From Macrostomum hystrix (Eukaryota > Platyhelminthes > Macrostomidae), in assembly GCA_950097015.1 (NCBI GenBank), contig CATNEN010000038.1, forward strand, positions 7,996,001 to 8,060,000: a DNA stretch of 64,000 nucleotides. The letters are read 5' to 3'. The stretch's first letter is position 1, and the number at the start of each line of letters is the position of its first letter. The position numbers were made by a program, and so were the translations under genes. The notes under the pieces were generated by a model that saw only the letters and a program-made list of their open reading frames with translations, made no database searches and was not told the DNA's origin. Positions 41,617 through 50,870 of this stretch are shown here, one piece after another.

Positions 41617-42180
41617 TTTAATAATACTTTAGCTAATAGTTACAATACTGGAACGTAAAGAATAGATAGACCAGCTAATATTAGTCAAACGTCCAACTAG
41701 ACACTAACTGAGTTATTTTTTGGCTTTGGATTATTAGCGTATGCTGTGGACGACGCAGTTTTAAGTTAAAGCTCCTGCTCGACACGAAAAATGTAATTAT
41801 AATCTCGTCACCTAAGCAACGGCCTATATGTTTGATGCTACTTAACGTTAGTCAGAAAAAATGTTTGTCGCGCTACGTCAAATTTTCCCACTCTCTACTT
41901 GTCTATCAACCTTGGCGTAATTTACGAAACTTAATTGGCTTGCTTCTCTGTCTGGATAATAATCGGTTCGCAGATGCACATCGATATGCATGTGTTTTAA
42001 CATGCTTGGACCAGCACCCTTCTGCGTGCAAATCAAGACAAACGCTCAATATTTGATCATCTTGACAGGCTTTAAAAGCTTTATTTGAAAAAAATTTCAA
42101 GGCTTCTCTTTTTACGAAAAATATAAGTCAACAGTTTCATTGTGAATAATGAAGTGATTGTACCTATTACAAATTTATTT
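41617..42180. other. calmodulin upstream region
   Basis: Presumed 5' untranslated region and promoter of calmodulin on the minus strand. No distinctive element seen. Confidence 0.4.
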
Positions 42181-42209
42181 TTAATTTTGTAACAAATTAT
42201 ATACTATTA

Positions 42210-42852
42210 TAAAAAATTGTGTTCTTAAAAACAGAGATTTTAAGACCAAACAGCGGCTACTGTACGACGACATGGCCTCGACCACTATAGTACGACCAAT
42301 AGAGACCACTCGAACATCGGCAACAGAACCCTGAAGCTTCGTCAGGTGCTGAACGCCCCGAGTCTGAGTCCGGCCATGGAAATCGACAACCACAACAATT
42401 AAGGTGCCCTCTCCCGTGCTGTCCGCATAAGTAGGGTGCTCGCGTCGGTGCTCATGTTGTAGCAAATTATTATAGCCAATCAGCTAAGGGCGCTGGTCCC
42501 GATCCTGAGCCGGCACCTGCATTGGGAATTCTGTCTGGATAAAGGCCATCACTTCAACTGGTCTGGCCCAGTGGTCAGTGGGGCAGAATGCGGTCGGTAA
42601 AGAAGCTAGGGCACCAAATTGGTTTGGGTGAACCTCATTCAAGGGGGCAATTTCTATAGCCAAAATTAAGACGAAACCAACTGGGAGTACGTGAAGTTTG
42701 ACCGGGAGGACCGAGCATTCGGCGTGCAGGAGCTCAATCGGGGGGGGGCGAGCACGAGACTTTCTCGCCAAGCTTTTTCCGCAGGATCTTTCCTGCAGCA
42801 GCGAGGTTTTCCCGCAGCGAGTTTTCCCCGCGCCCTGCGCAGTTGAGGACAA
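42210..42852 (-). CDS. unrecognised pair of open frames in a GC-rich island
   Basis: Two minus-strand frames lie head to tail: 42852-42484 (122 codons, basic N-terminal part then a hydrophobic stretch VGFVLILAIEIAPL) and 42465-42181 (94 codons, with GTLIVVVVDFHGRTQTRGV). They are not shadows of anything recognised and the island is GC-richer than its flanks, as retroelement insertions here are. No family was recognised. They could be one degraded mobile-element ORF or chance frames. Confidence 0.25.
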
Positions 42853-42909
42853 TGCGAGCCTCCTAGCTCTTGTGCAGTAAACATGGGCGCATATAATGGC
42901 ACAAAAACA

Positions 42910-43650
42910 GGGTACGATAGATTTATTAGATCCAAAACTTGTATACTCGTTTATTCAACTGAACCGGAATGAGTTTTTTCATTTCCATATATAACAGTGT
43001 ATTTTAGTTTTCGTTTCATTATTGTAAATACGTTTCTTTGTAAATGTTTTATATTATATAAAATGCGTAAAAATATATAAAAATTAAAAGCGCGCCAAAA
43101 AAACAATTTGTTTAACTTTTTACAGTAACAAAAATAATACTGTATATAAATATTTTGTTTCAATTTGTACCGTATGCACAATATTATGTAAAATGTTTCA
43201 ATTTAAACAAACGCTAAGTTTTACTGTATATATATAGCTGCGATTTTTGACCAAGAAAATAAAGTTGAGTTGATCGAGTTGAGTTGAGGTGAGGTAAAAG
43301 TGAAGAGTGAAGTTGAAAGTGTTAAGTGTGTGTTTCAAAGCAAATTTCGAAGTTTGAAGTGTTACATTGTGTTATTAATTTTAAGAGAAGATAGTAGTGA
43401 GAAATATACTCAGAACCATACTCAGAAATATACTCAGAACTATACTCAGAACCATACTCAGTACTATACTAAGAATTATACTCAGAATTATACTAAGAAT
43501 ATTACAAAAGGGAAACTGCTAAACTCTAATCTCGGGGACGCCTATTTGACTGGAGACGCATACAGTTGCCTAAATACCGCTCATGCAAATTCATACGCTA
43601 CCATTTGAGAAGTTAAAACGGCCCATTTAAGGACCGCCAGTTAAATATCT
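42910..43650. other. AT-rich stretch with a 12-bp tandem repeat
   Basis: At about 43405-43505, units of TATACTCAGAAC and variants (AAGAAT) repeat some 8 times inside an open frame (43300-43608) that would read YTQN repeats. The frame has no family match by eye, so a coding role is unsupported. Confidence 0.5.
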
Positions 43651-46390
43651 ATTAACAACAACAACAACAACAACAAAGTACGCTGTCAGGTGGAAAAGGC
43701 AGCGTCACAGTGCACGCTTCAGAGCCTGGGCGCGAACAAAGGCCGCACCGCCGGCAGTGTCCGGGGCGCCAGCATCGGCCAGCAGGCAGTCGACGAAACG
43801 CCGAGTTCGGGCCTGGCCGCGCCGGTAGGGTGCCTGCAGCGTTAGCAGCAGCACCTCCTGCACCGGCTGCGGGCAGTAGGACTCGGCGCGGATGATGTGG
43901 CCTGCAAGCTGGAGTCGGCGAAGTCGCAGCAGTTCACTCGGACGGGCCAGGCCGGCGCGACGATAGAGTGCCGCGTTAGTGATCCGCTCGTCGCTGATCT
44001 TAAAGGCAGTTCGTAGCACCCAGTCAAGCACCAGGACGAACAGGAACGGCGCTAGAGTGTCCCCCTGGAGCACCCCGGAGGATGTCTCGAAGGGGTCCGA
44101 CAGGCCGTCCGGCGTCATCACAGCTGCTCTCGTAGCACAGTACAACGCCAGGATGGCGGAGATCAGCTGTTCTGGCACATGGTACGCGCGGAGCACATGT
44201 GGGAGCGCAGCCCTCGCAACCGAGTCGAAAGCCTTCATGAAGTCAATGAAGACAACGATCAGGTCCAACTGGCGCGTGCGCGCCTCCTCGATGATTCGGC
44301 GAAGAGCTAGGATCTGCGTCACTGTGCCACGGTGGGGCCGAAACCCGTTCTGCTCAGGTCGCAGGTAGGGATCCAGCACGGGTTGCAACCGCGATAGCAG
44401 CATCCGGTTGAACAACTTCGCAGCGCAGGATTGCAGGCAGATGCCTCGGTGCTCGTCTAGCCGCGTAGTGCCCGGCTTCTTTGGAATGGCGATAATGTGC
44501 GCCATGGTCCACTCAGTGGGTGCCACCTCACCGGAGAGCACGCGGTTCATCACACGGGCGACCTCACTGGCCACACAGTGGATGCGCAGCGCCTCGATGG
44601 GCACCTCGTCCGGACCCAGCGCCTTGCCGCCCGGCGTCTTCTGGGCGAGCATTACGACTTCAGCCATGGTGACTGGTGCAACGTTAAAACTGTCCTCTGA
44701 CGGCAACGGCGTCTCTGGCGGCAGCGTCAGGATGTTGGGCAGCGGGGGTGGCGGCGCGTTGACTATGGCGGCGAAGAACTCGCGTAGCTCGTTTCTGCGC
44801 TCATCTGCAGTTTCGCCTGCCAGATTCAGTTGGATGCGCCGCTTCCACCCTGTCAGAGCATTAATGGCGGACCAGGCCACGCGCCCTCTGGCGTCGGGCC
44901 CAGCGGCAGAGACGGCCCTGACAACTTCATCAACTGCGGCTTGCTGCCGCTGCAGATAGACAGACGCCAGAGCCTCCTCCGCCTCGCGAGTAGGTCGCCT
45001 GCTCAGACGGAGCTCTTCCAGATCTTCCCTCGCTTGCTGAATCGCGGGGTCGTCTTGCCAGACCGGCTGCCCACGCTGGGCCGGTTGCATCAACGGGACC
45101 GCTTGTTCCGCGGCGGCTCGTACTGCGGCGCTCACATCCGCGTACTCGGCACCTCCACGCTTGCCGCCGAGCGCAGTGATGAAGGCGCTAGCGAAGTGGC
45201 AGTGCGTTCCGGCGTCTTTGAGAGCGCGGTAGTAGCGCCGCGGTGGCCGCTTTGGCGGACGGTAGAGCGGATCGCGTAGCTCGAGGTCGCAGATGAGTAG
45301 CCGATGATCGGATCGCAGAGCCAGCGGCGTAATAGTGCGGCAGTTGACAGCGCGGCGGCGCTCACGGGAGCGCAGAAGCACGTGGTCGATCAGTGCTAGC
45401 CTCCGTGTAGCGAACCGGCCACGCGCGTTCCGCCGCCTCCGTTTGCAGCCCACGAAAGTCGCGAGCCTGCTTGGTGGCTTGCGGAAGCGGGTGTTGGCCG
45501 ACACCATATCCTGCCTCTCCAGGAAGTCCTCCAGCGCCAGGGTGTTGCCGTTCTCGCGGGGCGTCCCAAACAGCGACCGCTCGGACCTACGCGGAACCGC
45601 GTTTAGGTCTCCGAGTACGACCACCGTGTCGCGCTGCGCAGTCTCCTCCACGCGCGCAGAGAACTGCTCCAAGAAGTCCTGAGCCTCATCTGGGCGGGTG
45701 GCAGGTGGCGCGTACACGCAGAACAGGCGAGCATTCCGGCCGCGAAGCCGGACGTCTACCCGAAGCATCCGGGGGGACAGGGAAGAGCAGCGATAGCTCT
45801 GCTGCAGTCTCGGGCCGATCAGTGCTCCAACTCCTCCACGGCCTCGTTGATCCGCTGTGGTGTACCAGAGTGTCCAACCGGAGCCCAGGTCCTCACAGTG
45901 AAGTCCAGGCTCGGCTCTGATAGACACCTCCTGAAGTGCGATGACATCACAGCTGAGGTCGAGCGCTAGCTTCGCCAGCAACCCACTCCGCCAGGCGGCC
46001 TTGAGAGTGCGGCAGTTCAGCATCCCGACTCGAAGTGTGCCCTGTGGTGTGCTGTGAAGTGTGCCCAGCTGGGGCTCGGTAGTGTTGAGCCTCATGGTCT
46101 CCGGCGCCGCCCGGAAGACCCAGATGGACTCGCATGGCAGCAGCTCGGTGCGCGGCGCCACACGTTGCCGGCCTCGCCGGTTTCGCTCGCGTCGGCGCTC
46201 AACTCGCCGGTGCGCGCTCCGCTGCCCCCGCTTTGTCCTGCCGCTGTTGGCCGCCGCAGCAGTTAAGCGCGGCTCACCATCTTGACCACGAGGAGGTCGC
46301 GGCATTTATCTGCACCGAAGTGCAAATAAGTTAAGACTGCAAATAAGTTAAGACTGCAAATAAGTTAAGACTGCAAATAAGTTAAGACTT
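43650..46390 (-). mobile_element. non-LTR retrotransposon (APE-type LINE), internally deleted
   Basis: Minus-strand element. Its 3' end is a (GTT)n tail at 43654-43677 on the minus strand (CAA repeats on the plus strand). Upstream of the ORF start are four tandem 17-bp copies of TGCAAATAAGTTAAGAC (46322-46388, plus strand). The single ORF is described separately. A degenerate relative is at 9500-10346. Confidence 0.85.
43705..46305 (-). CDS. LINE ORF: APE endonuclease + reverse transcriptase lacking its catalytic segment (866 aa)
   Basis: Endonuclease domain at about residues 90-350: VGMLNCRTLK, IALQEVSI, VVVLGDLNAVP, LALIDHVLLRS, LRSDHRLLI (catalytic N, E, D-x-N, S-D-H all present). RT domain from about 530: GPDEVPIEAL, IIAIPKKPG, YRGIC-like EHRGICLQSC, QNGFRPHRGT, VVFIDFMKAFDSV (first catalytic Asp), SSGVLQGDTLAPFLFVLVLD. 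At residue ~768 (about base 44000) the sequence jumps directly to ISDERITNAALYRRAGL...LAGHIIRAE, a C-terminal region. The block that should carry the second catalytic pair (x-x-DD) and thumb is absent, yet the frame stays open to TGA at 43705. So the RT cannot be active as read. Start ATG at 46305; the Arg-rich N terminus may bind nucleic acid (inference). Confidence 0.92.
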   Translation of the reverse strand: MPRPPRGQDGEPRLTAAAANSGRTKRGQRSAHRRVERRRERNRRGRQRVAPRTELLPCESIWVFRAAPETMRLNTTEPQLGTLHSTPQGTLRVGMLNCRTLKAAWRSGLLAKLALDLSCDVIALQEVSIRAEPGLHCEDLGSGWTLWYTTADQRGRGGVGALIGPRLQQSYRCSSLSPRMLRVDVRLRGRNARLFCVYAPPATRPDEAQDFLEQFSARVEETAQRDTVVVLGDLNAVPRRSERSLFGTPRENGNTLALEDFLERQDMVSANTRFRKPPSRLATFVGCKRRRRNARGRFATRRLALIDHVLLRSRERRRAVNCRTITPLALRSDHRLLICDLELRDPLYRPPKRPPRRYYRALKDAGTHCHFASAFITALGGKRGGAEYADVSAAVRAAAEQAVPLMQPAQRGQPVWQDDPAIQQAREDLEELRLSRRPTREAEEALASVYLQRQQAAVDEVVRAVSAAGPDARGRVAWSAINALTGWKRRIQLNLAGETADERRNELREFFAAIVNAPPPPLPNILTLPPETPLPSEDSFNVAPVTMAEVVMLAQKTPGGKALGPDEVPIEALRIHCVASEVARVMNRVLSGEVAPTEWTMAHIIAIPKKPGTTRLDEHRGICLQSCAAKLFNRMLLSRLQPVLDPYLRPEQNGFRPHRGTVTQILALRRIIEEARTRQLDLIVVFIDFMKAFDSVARAALPHVLRAYHVPEQLISAILALYCATRAAVMTPDGLSDPFETSSGVLQGDTLAPFLFVLVLDWVLRTAFKISDERITNAALYRRAGLARPSELLRLRRLQLAGHIIRAESYCPQPVQEVLLLTLQAPYRRGQARTRRFVDCLLADAGAPDTAGGAAFVRAQALKRAL

Positions 46391-46399
46391 ATTGTCTTA

Positions 46400-46662
46400 T
46401 TATCTATAAAATTAAGGCAACAGCGGTGGGATCTTAATTAATAATTTTGCCCTGCAACAACTTAGGTGGCATTCGGTGAAATTAGATAATTAATTAGCTT
46501 AAGAAGTAAAGACCTGGTACAACTTTGGTGGCATCATTGAGATAAATACATAACAAAGAAATTAGCCCTATAACAACTTTGGTGACAGCGGTGGGATAGT
46601 TAATTTCCACCTGCAACAACTTTGGTGGCAGCGGTGGGATAGTTAATTTCCACCTGTAACAC
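46400..46662 (+). repeat. tandem repeats containing a tRNA-Leu primer-binding-site sequence (LTR-retrotransposon remnant)
   Basis: Two 43-bp units (about 46573-46615 and 46616-46658) and older diverged relatives upstream (near 46403, 46460, 46523). The second unit contains TGGTGGCAGCGGTGGGAT (46623-46640), exactly complementary to the 3' end ATCCCACCGCTGCCA-CCA of metazoan tRNA-Leu(AAG/TAG); the first (46580-46597) has one change. tRNA-Leu priming is known for Ty3/gypsy-class elements such as Steamer. No gag/pol follows. Confidence 0.6.
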
Positions 46663-46689
46663 ATAGTTTTGTGTTCTGGCAAAGGACAA

Positions 46690-49591
46690 CTTAACGTACT
46701 GAAGTACTAAATATTACTATATACTAAATAAGAATTTTAGTACTATAGTAGTCCCTATTAGTTCTGGTATTTTGCCCCAGCTGTTTCTCGCCCCATACGT
46801 TTTTTAGTGCACTTTGGCCCCATTAATTTAGCATTTCAGAAAGAGTTACACAAAAGACCGTAGAATAATTGTACGTACATACAGGTATTGCATTTCTTCT
46901 TATAAGATATTGCAATTTGAAATTAATTTTCTCAGTTCGCAGCATTTATCCAGCCAAGCACCAAAACACAAACAGGAAATTAAAATTAGGATCCTCGACT
47001 CCATCATCAGAATGGGAAAAATATATATCGAAAGATATGTCGACAGGCTGCCTGATCTGCATGCATGTGTGCGGAAAGTAGACTCCTTAGGTTGACTTGA
47101 TCAGGTCAACCTGCATGCTGGCAGCCGTATATGCAGCTTAGGCGGAATGTAGCACAACAAAAAAACGAGCCCAAAAGCAGTGTATCCCATTGATACAATC
47201 GAAGATGATCGATCGATATGATTCGCCTTTTTGGCACATATTTTCCGCATCAATTCAAATTGCATTTCGTTTTTTACTTTAGTTGTTAAGTTATGTTATT
47301 GGTAAAATTATGTTATTATTAATTGGTGAGATGCACCCATTAAGATGGCTATACGTACCCAAATGGTGGTAAGGTAATTGTTTTAGTCAAGTGTAAAGAT
47401 GCAGAATCGAAGTGCGAATCCCAGGCCCACAAATCTCAGGAATTTCTGCAATTAAAAATTATTCCTGTTTGCGCAAAGCCATATAGCACAAAAACAGTGC
47501 CACAACACCTATTTGAGTAAGATCGAAAACTTACAGACTTAAAAAATTCAAAACTAATAATACTTTTTAATTTAATAATCTTGTTTTAAAATTTTATCGT
47601 TTCAATATGTTCAGGCCTAAAAATCAATTGGAAACGCAGTAAGTCGGCAGACTAAAGTCATGTCATTTGACATTTGAAGAGAAATAAAAACAACGAACGT
47701 ACAATTTTAGATTTTTTATGTTTAAAATTGCACTTTTCTGTATAAAAACTGTATAAAAAATTGGCAATGTTGCAAGAAAATATAGATAGTTCTGTAACTT
47801 AGAGAATATTTCTTGCTCGTTTGTTTTTCTGCTTTGCAATTTTGCACAATTTTAAAACATGTCGTTAACGACTCAGCCCATAATAAGTAGTATTATTGTG
47901 AATCACTCATGCTGGAACAAATGATTAGTAGGCCCTACTGTTGAAATCTGAATAGTTAGTTGCCGCTGTTGACGCAAGTTCCAACTCTTTGTATTCCAAT
48001 ATGTACGATACATCAAAATCAAGCGTATATATTGCGTATTATCACTATATGGCGTCATCAGGATGTTCAAGTTCAAATTTAGTTCTGGGGGAACCTGGGT
48101 CTTGCATTTATTAAAAGCCTAATGACTATGTCCTAGGCCAGAGATAATAATTCATAGCCTATGATTACGTATTATAGTTTATGGTGTGTGAATTGGGTCT
48201 AAAATAAGTTCAAAAGCTAGTTTAGCTTTATTTTCCTTTTTAAGTTTCTTACTTAGCCTTCCCAGTTCAGTCAATTTTTTGTACAATATTATTTTTACTA
48301 GGCACTTTACGACTTTAGCACCTAATACTGCTGGCTATAGCTAGCTTGACCTATTTATAGGCTAGTATAGAGTATGTGACTGTTTGGTGTTTACTTTTTA
48401 AATTAAACAAGCTTAAATAAATAGGTAATGTAATGTATCATCAACCAAACAAGAATGTGTATTTTTTAACTTAAAACTTAAGCTACAGATTTTCTATTTA
48501 AGATATGATGATAAATCAAAAGTCAAGTTATAGAAAACAGTTACATCTTTCTAAAAAGTATCCGCTTTTGCTATTTTGTCAAATAGAAAAAAAGTTATTC
48601 CTGCTTTTTATCTAAAACCGAACAATGATTTTCATGTATCTTCAAACCAAACAGAGAATTTGATGTTTGGTTTTATAATTTGAGTGAGTGGTTTAATCTT
48701 ATTATAAGGAGTGAACTATCATGAATCATGTCATTTGAAAGCATTTTTCATGTTCTATAAATAACTACATTTATGGTCATTTAATTGGCAAGCAACCATA
48801 TACAATCTTCGTCTAAAGTACATACTGAAAAAATGTTGTTAAAAAGTATGCTTTTGCAATAAAAATTTCTACTGAAACATCAATATCTTTTTTTCCTCTT
48901 AATGCTTCATTGCACATCATGCCTCAGCTTGTAGATAATTTCTTCAACTTTCAAATTTGTTGTTCTGTGAAACACAATAGCTTGTTTCTGTCTTGCACGA
49001 GACCAAGGAAGGAGTCAAAATTCTTGTTCGGTTTTGAAGATACACTGTTCGTTGATAATACATTACCCTATACTTGTTTAAAATTTAAATAAACAATAGT
49101 TGAACTTACCTATTGGAATAATTGAAATAGATATAAAAATTACGTGGAAAACTGAATTCAGAATGATTGAAAATGTGCTCTTTAGCCTAGCGCATAGTGA
49201 TTTGGATGCCATCTACAGATTATCAAGTTTTTCCATTCAGAAAGTTTTTATTCTATATAATGATTCCAGAATTAAAAAATCCATTTAAGTGACTCACTAA
49301 TTGCTGGCATGGTATTTTTAATTAACATCAATTATAAAGTTGGGTGGTCAAAAATACTACCTAGGCCAAATTTATGCAAATTTTCTCAAGATATAATCTT
49401 TCTAGAAATTGCTAGGCCTAGCATAGCTAACAGACATTACTTGACTATTGTGCCCTGCCCCTCTTTACTCTGCCTTGCCTTGTTCTACAAATGGTCTTAT
49501 GTGAGTTTTGTATGAGAAAAGTCATTCTCTTTACTAAAGCTTGAGCATAGTGAGTTATACCTTTCTTTGGCCTATCAATTTGCTAGATAGA
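46690..49591. other. AT-rich spacer; nothing recognised except one palindrome
   Basis: No supported coding or RNA feature. A near-perfect 24-bp palindrome AGGTTGACTTGA/TCAGGTCAACCT is at 47089-47112. Confidence 0.45.
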
Positions 49592-49599
49592 CATCCTAG

Positions 49600-49866
49600 C
49601 ATAGGCGTAGGAATGATTAAAAAAGTGGGGGTCCAAGGCCAAGGGGAGGATCCATTTCCCCGAAAAAAAAATCCCAAAAATGACAATTGTTATTATTTCA
49701 ATATTGCCCTTGCAGTAAAAAAATAGTAAAAAATAGTAAAAAATAAGCAAAAAGTCAACATTTTGCATTTCAAATGTGGGGGGGCTAGATCTCATTACTG
49801 GCCCCCCCCCAACTTAAAAAGTGGGTGGGCCATGGCCCCACTGTCCCCCCCGTTCCTACGCCTATG
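49600..49866. mobile_element. 267-bp miniature inverted-repeat element with 8-bp duplication
   Basis: Ends CATAGGCGTAGGAA and TTCCTACGCCTATG are perfect inverted repeats; flanked by the perfect duplication CATCCTAG (49592-49599 and 49867-49874). Subterminal GGGGG/CCCCC tracts and an AT-rich core. No coding capacity. Confidence 0.92.
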
Positions 49867-49874
49867 CATCCTAG

Positions 49875-50870
49875 GATAAAATGTTTCTAAGTAAACACTC
49901 GCAATTAGGGTCCAACTATACTACAAAAAAGAACATAAACTTTCTCTGCAGAACCTAGGCTATCTTATTATCAAAATGTATTGCTAGGTTTTATTTAGCC
50001 ACAATTAGCTGTTTTAGATAAATGTCTATTGTACTTGATTCTTTTAATGGTCATATTTCTAACTTACAAATGTGATGTGCACATGTTTATTAGATTGCTA
50101 GTACATTACCATCAATAGCTACATATGAAAACATTCCCGTGATATATGAAGACAAAGACACTTCAGACTGTCTACATTGAGAACTCTTAATTCCTTGGTG
50201 TTTGGGACACATGCCATTAAGAAATTATGAACTTATTATGCCCTCCATACCTACTCTAATATGTTATGAAGAAATATTTCATAAAGAAAATATTAAAAGT
50301 AATAAAATAAAAGCTCATATACATTTTCTAACTAGTTATTGTTTTTATATGCTTAATTTTGTAGCAAGTTAAATTAGAAAGCTTTAATGTCTATTTATTG
50401 TAGTTGTAACATTGTAGATATAATATAAGTTTAAATACATTAAAATAAAACAATAATGCAATAAAGTTTATAGTTGCTGATGCAAATTGAATTGTCTAAT
50501 ATTTATATACTGCAATATTTAGCTAATTCCTAATGTGGGTTTATTCTCATCTAATTTTAAAACCCTAATATTGATAAATCTTTTATTGAAAAGTTAAGTC
50601 AATATAATTCACATTGTATTTTTTGTTATTGACTTTCACCTTCATCAAAATTAAATAGTTTGCTTTTGTGTTTTGTGTAGGTACTTTAGAGTCCTATTTA
50701 GTTTCAATTGAAGAAAACAGTAAGTCACCTGTCAATCATGATTTTAATGGCTTATTTGCATTCTCTTTCAGCTCATCAAGCTATTCACTGCACTCATAGC
50801 TGTAGCATTGAATTACGCTCATAATCTACTTTGTTAATAAAGCAGTTCAAAGTTAAGCAATCGGCAAACT
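49875..50870. other. AT-rich region upstream of FOXN-like gene
   Basis: No recognisable feature; presumed promoter and 5' untranslated sequence of the forkhead gene. Confidence 0.4.

Noticed and set aside
44408..44959. 183-codon plus-strand frame and others within 43705-46305
   Set aside because: GC-rich shadows of the LINE ORF.
46400..46690. A complete LTR retrotransposon
   Set aside because: Primer-site sequence only; no gag, protease, RT or second LTR follows on the plus strand.
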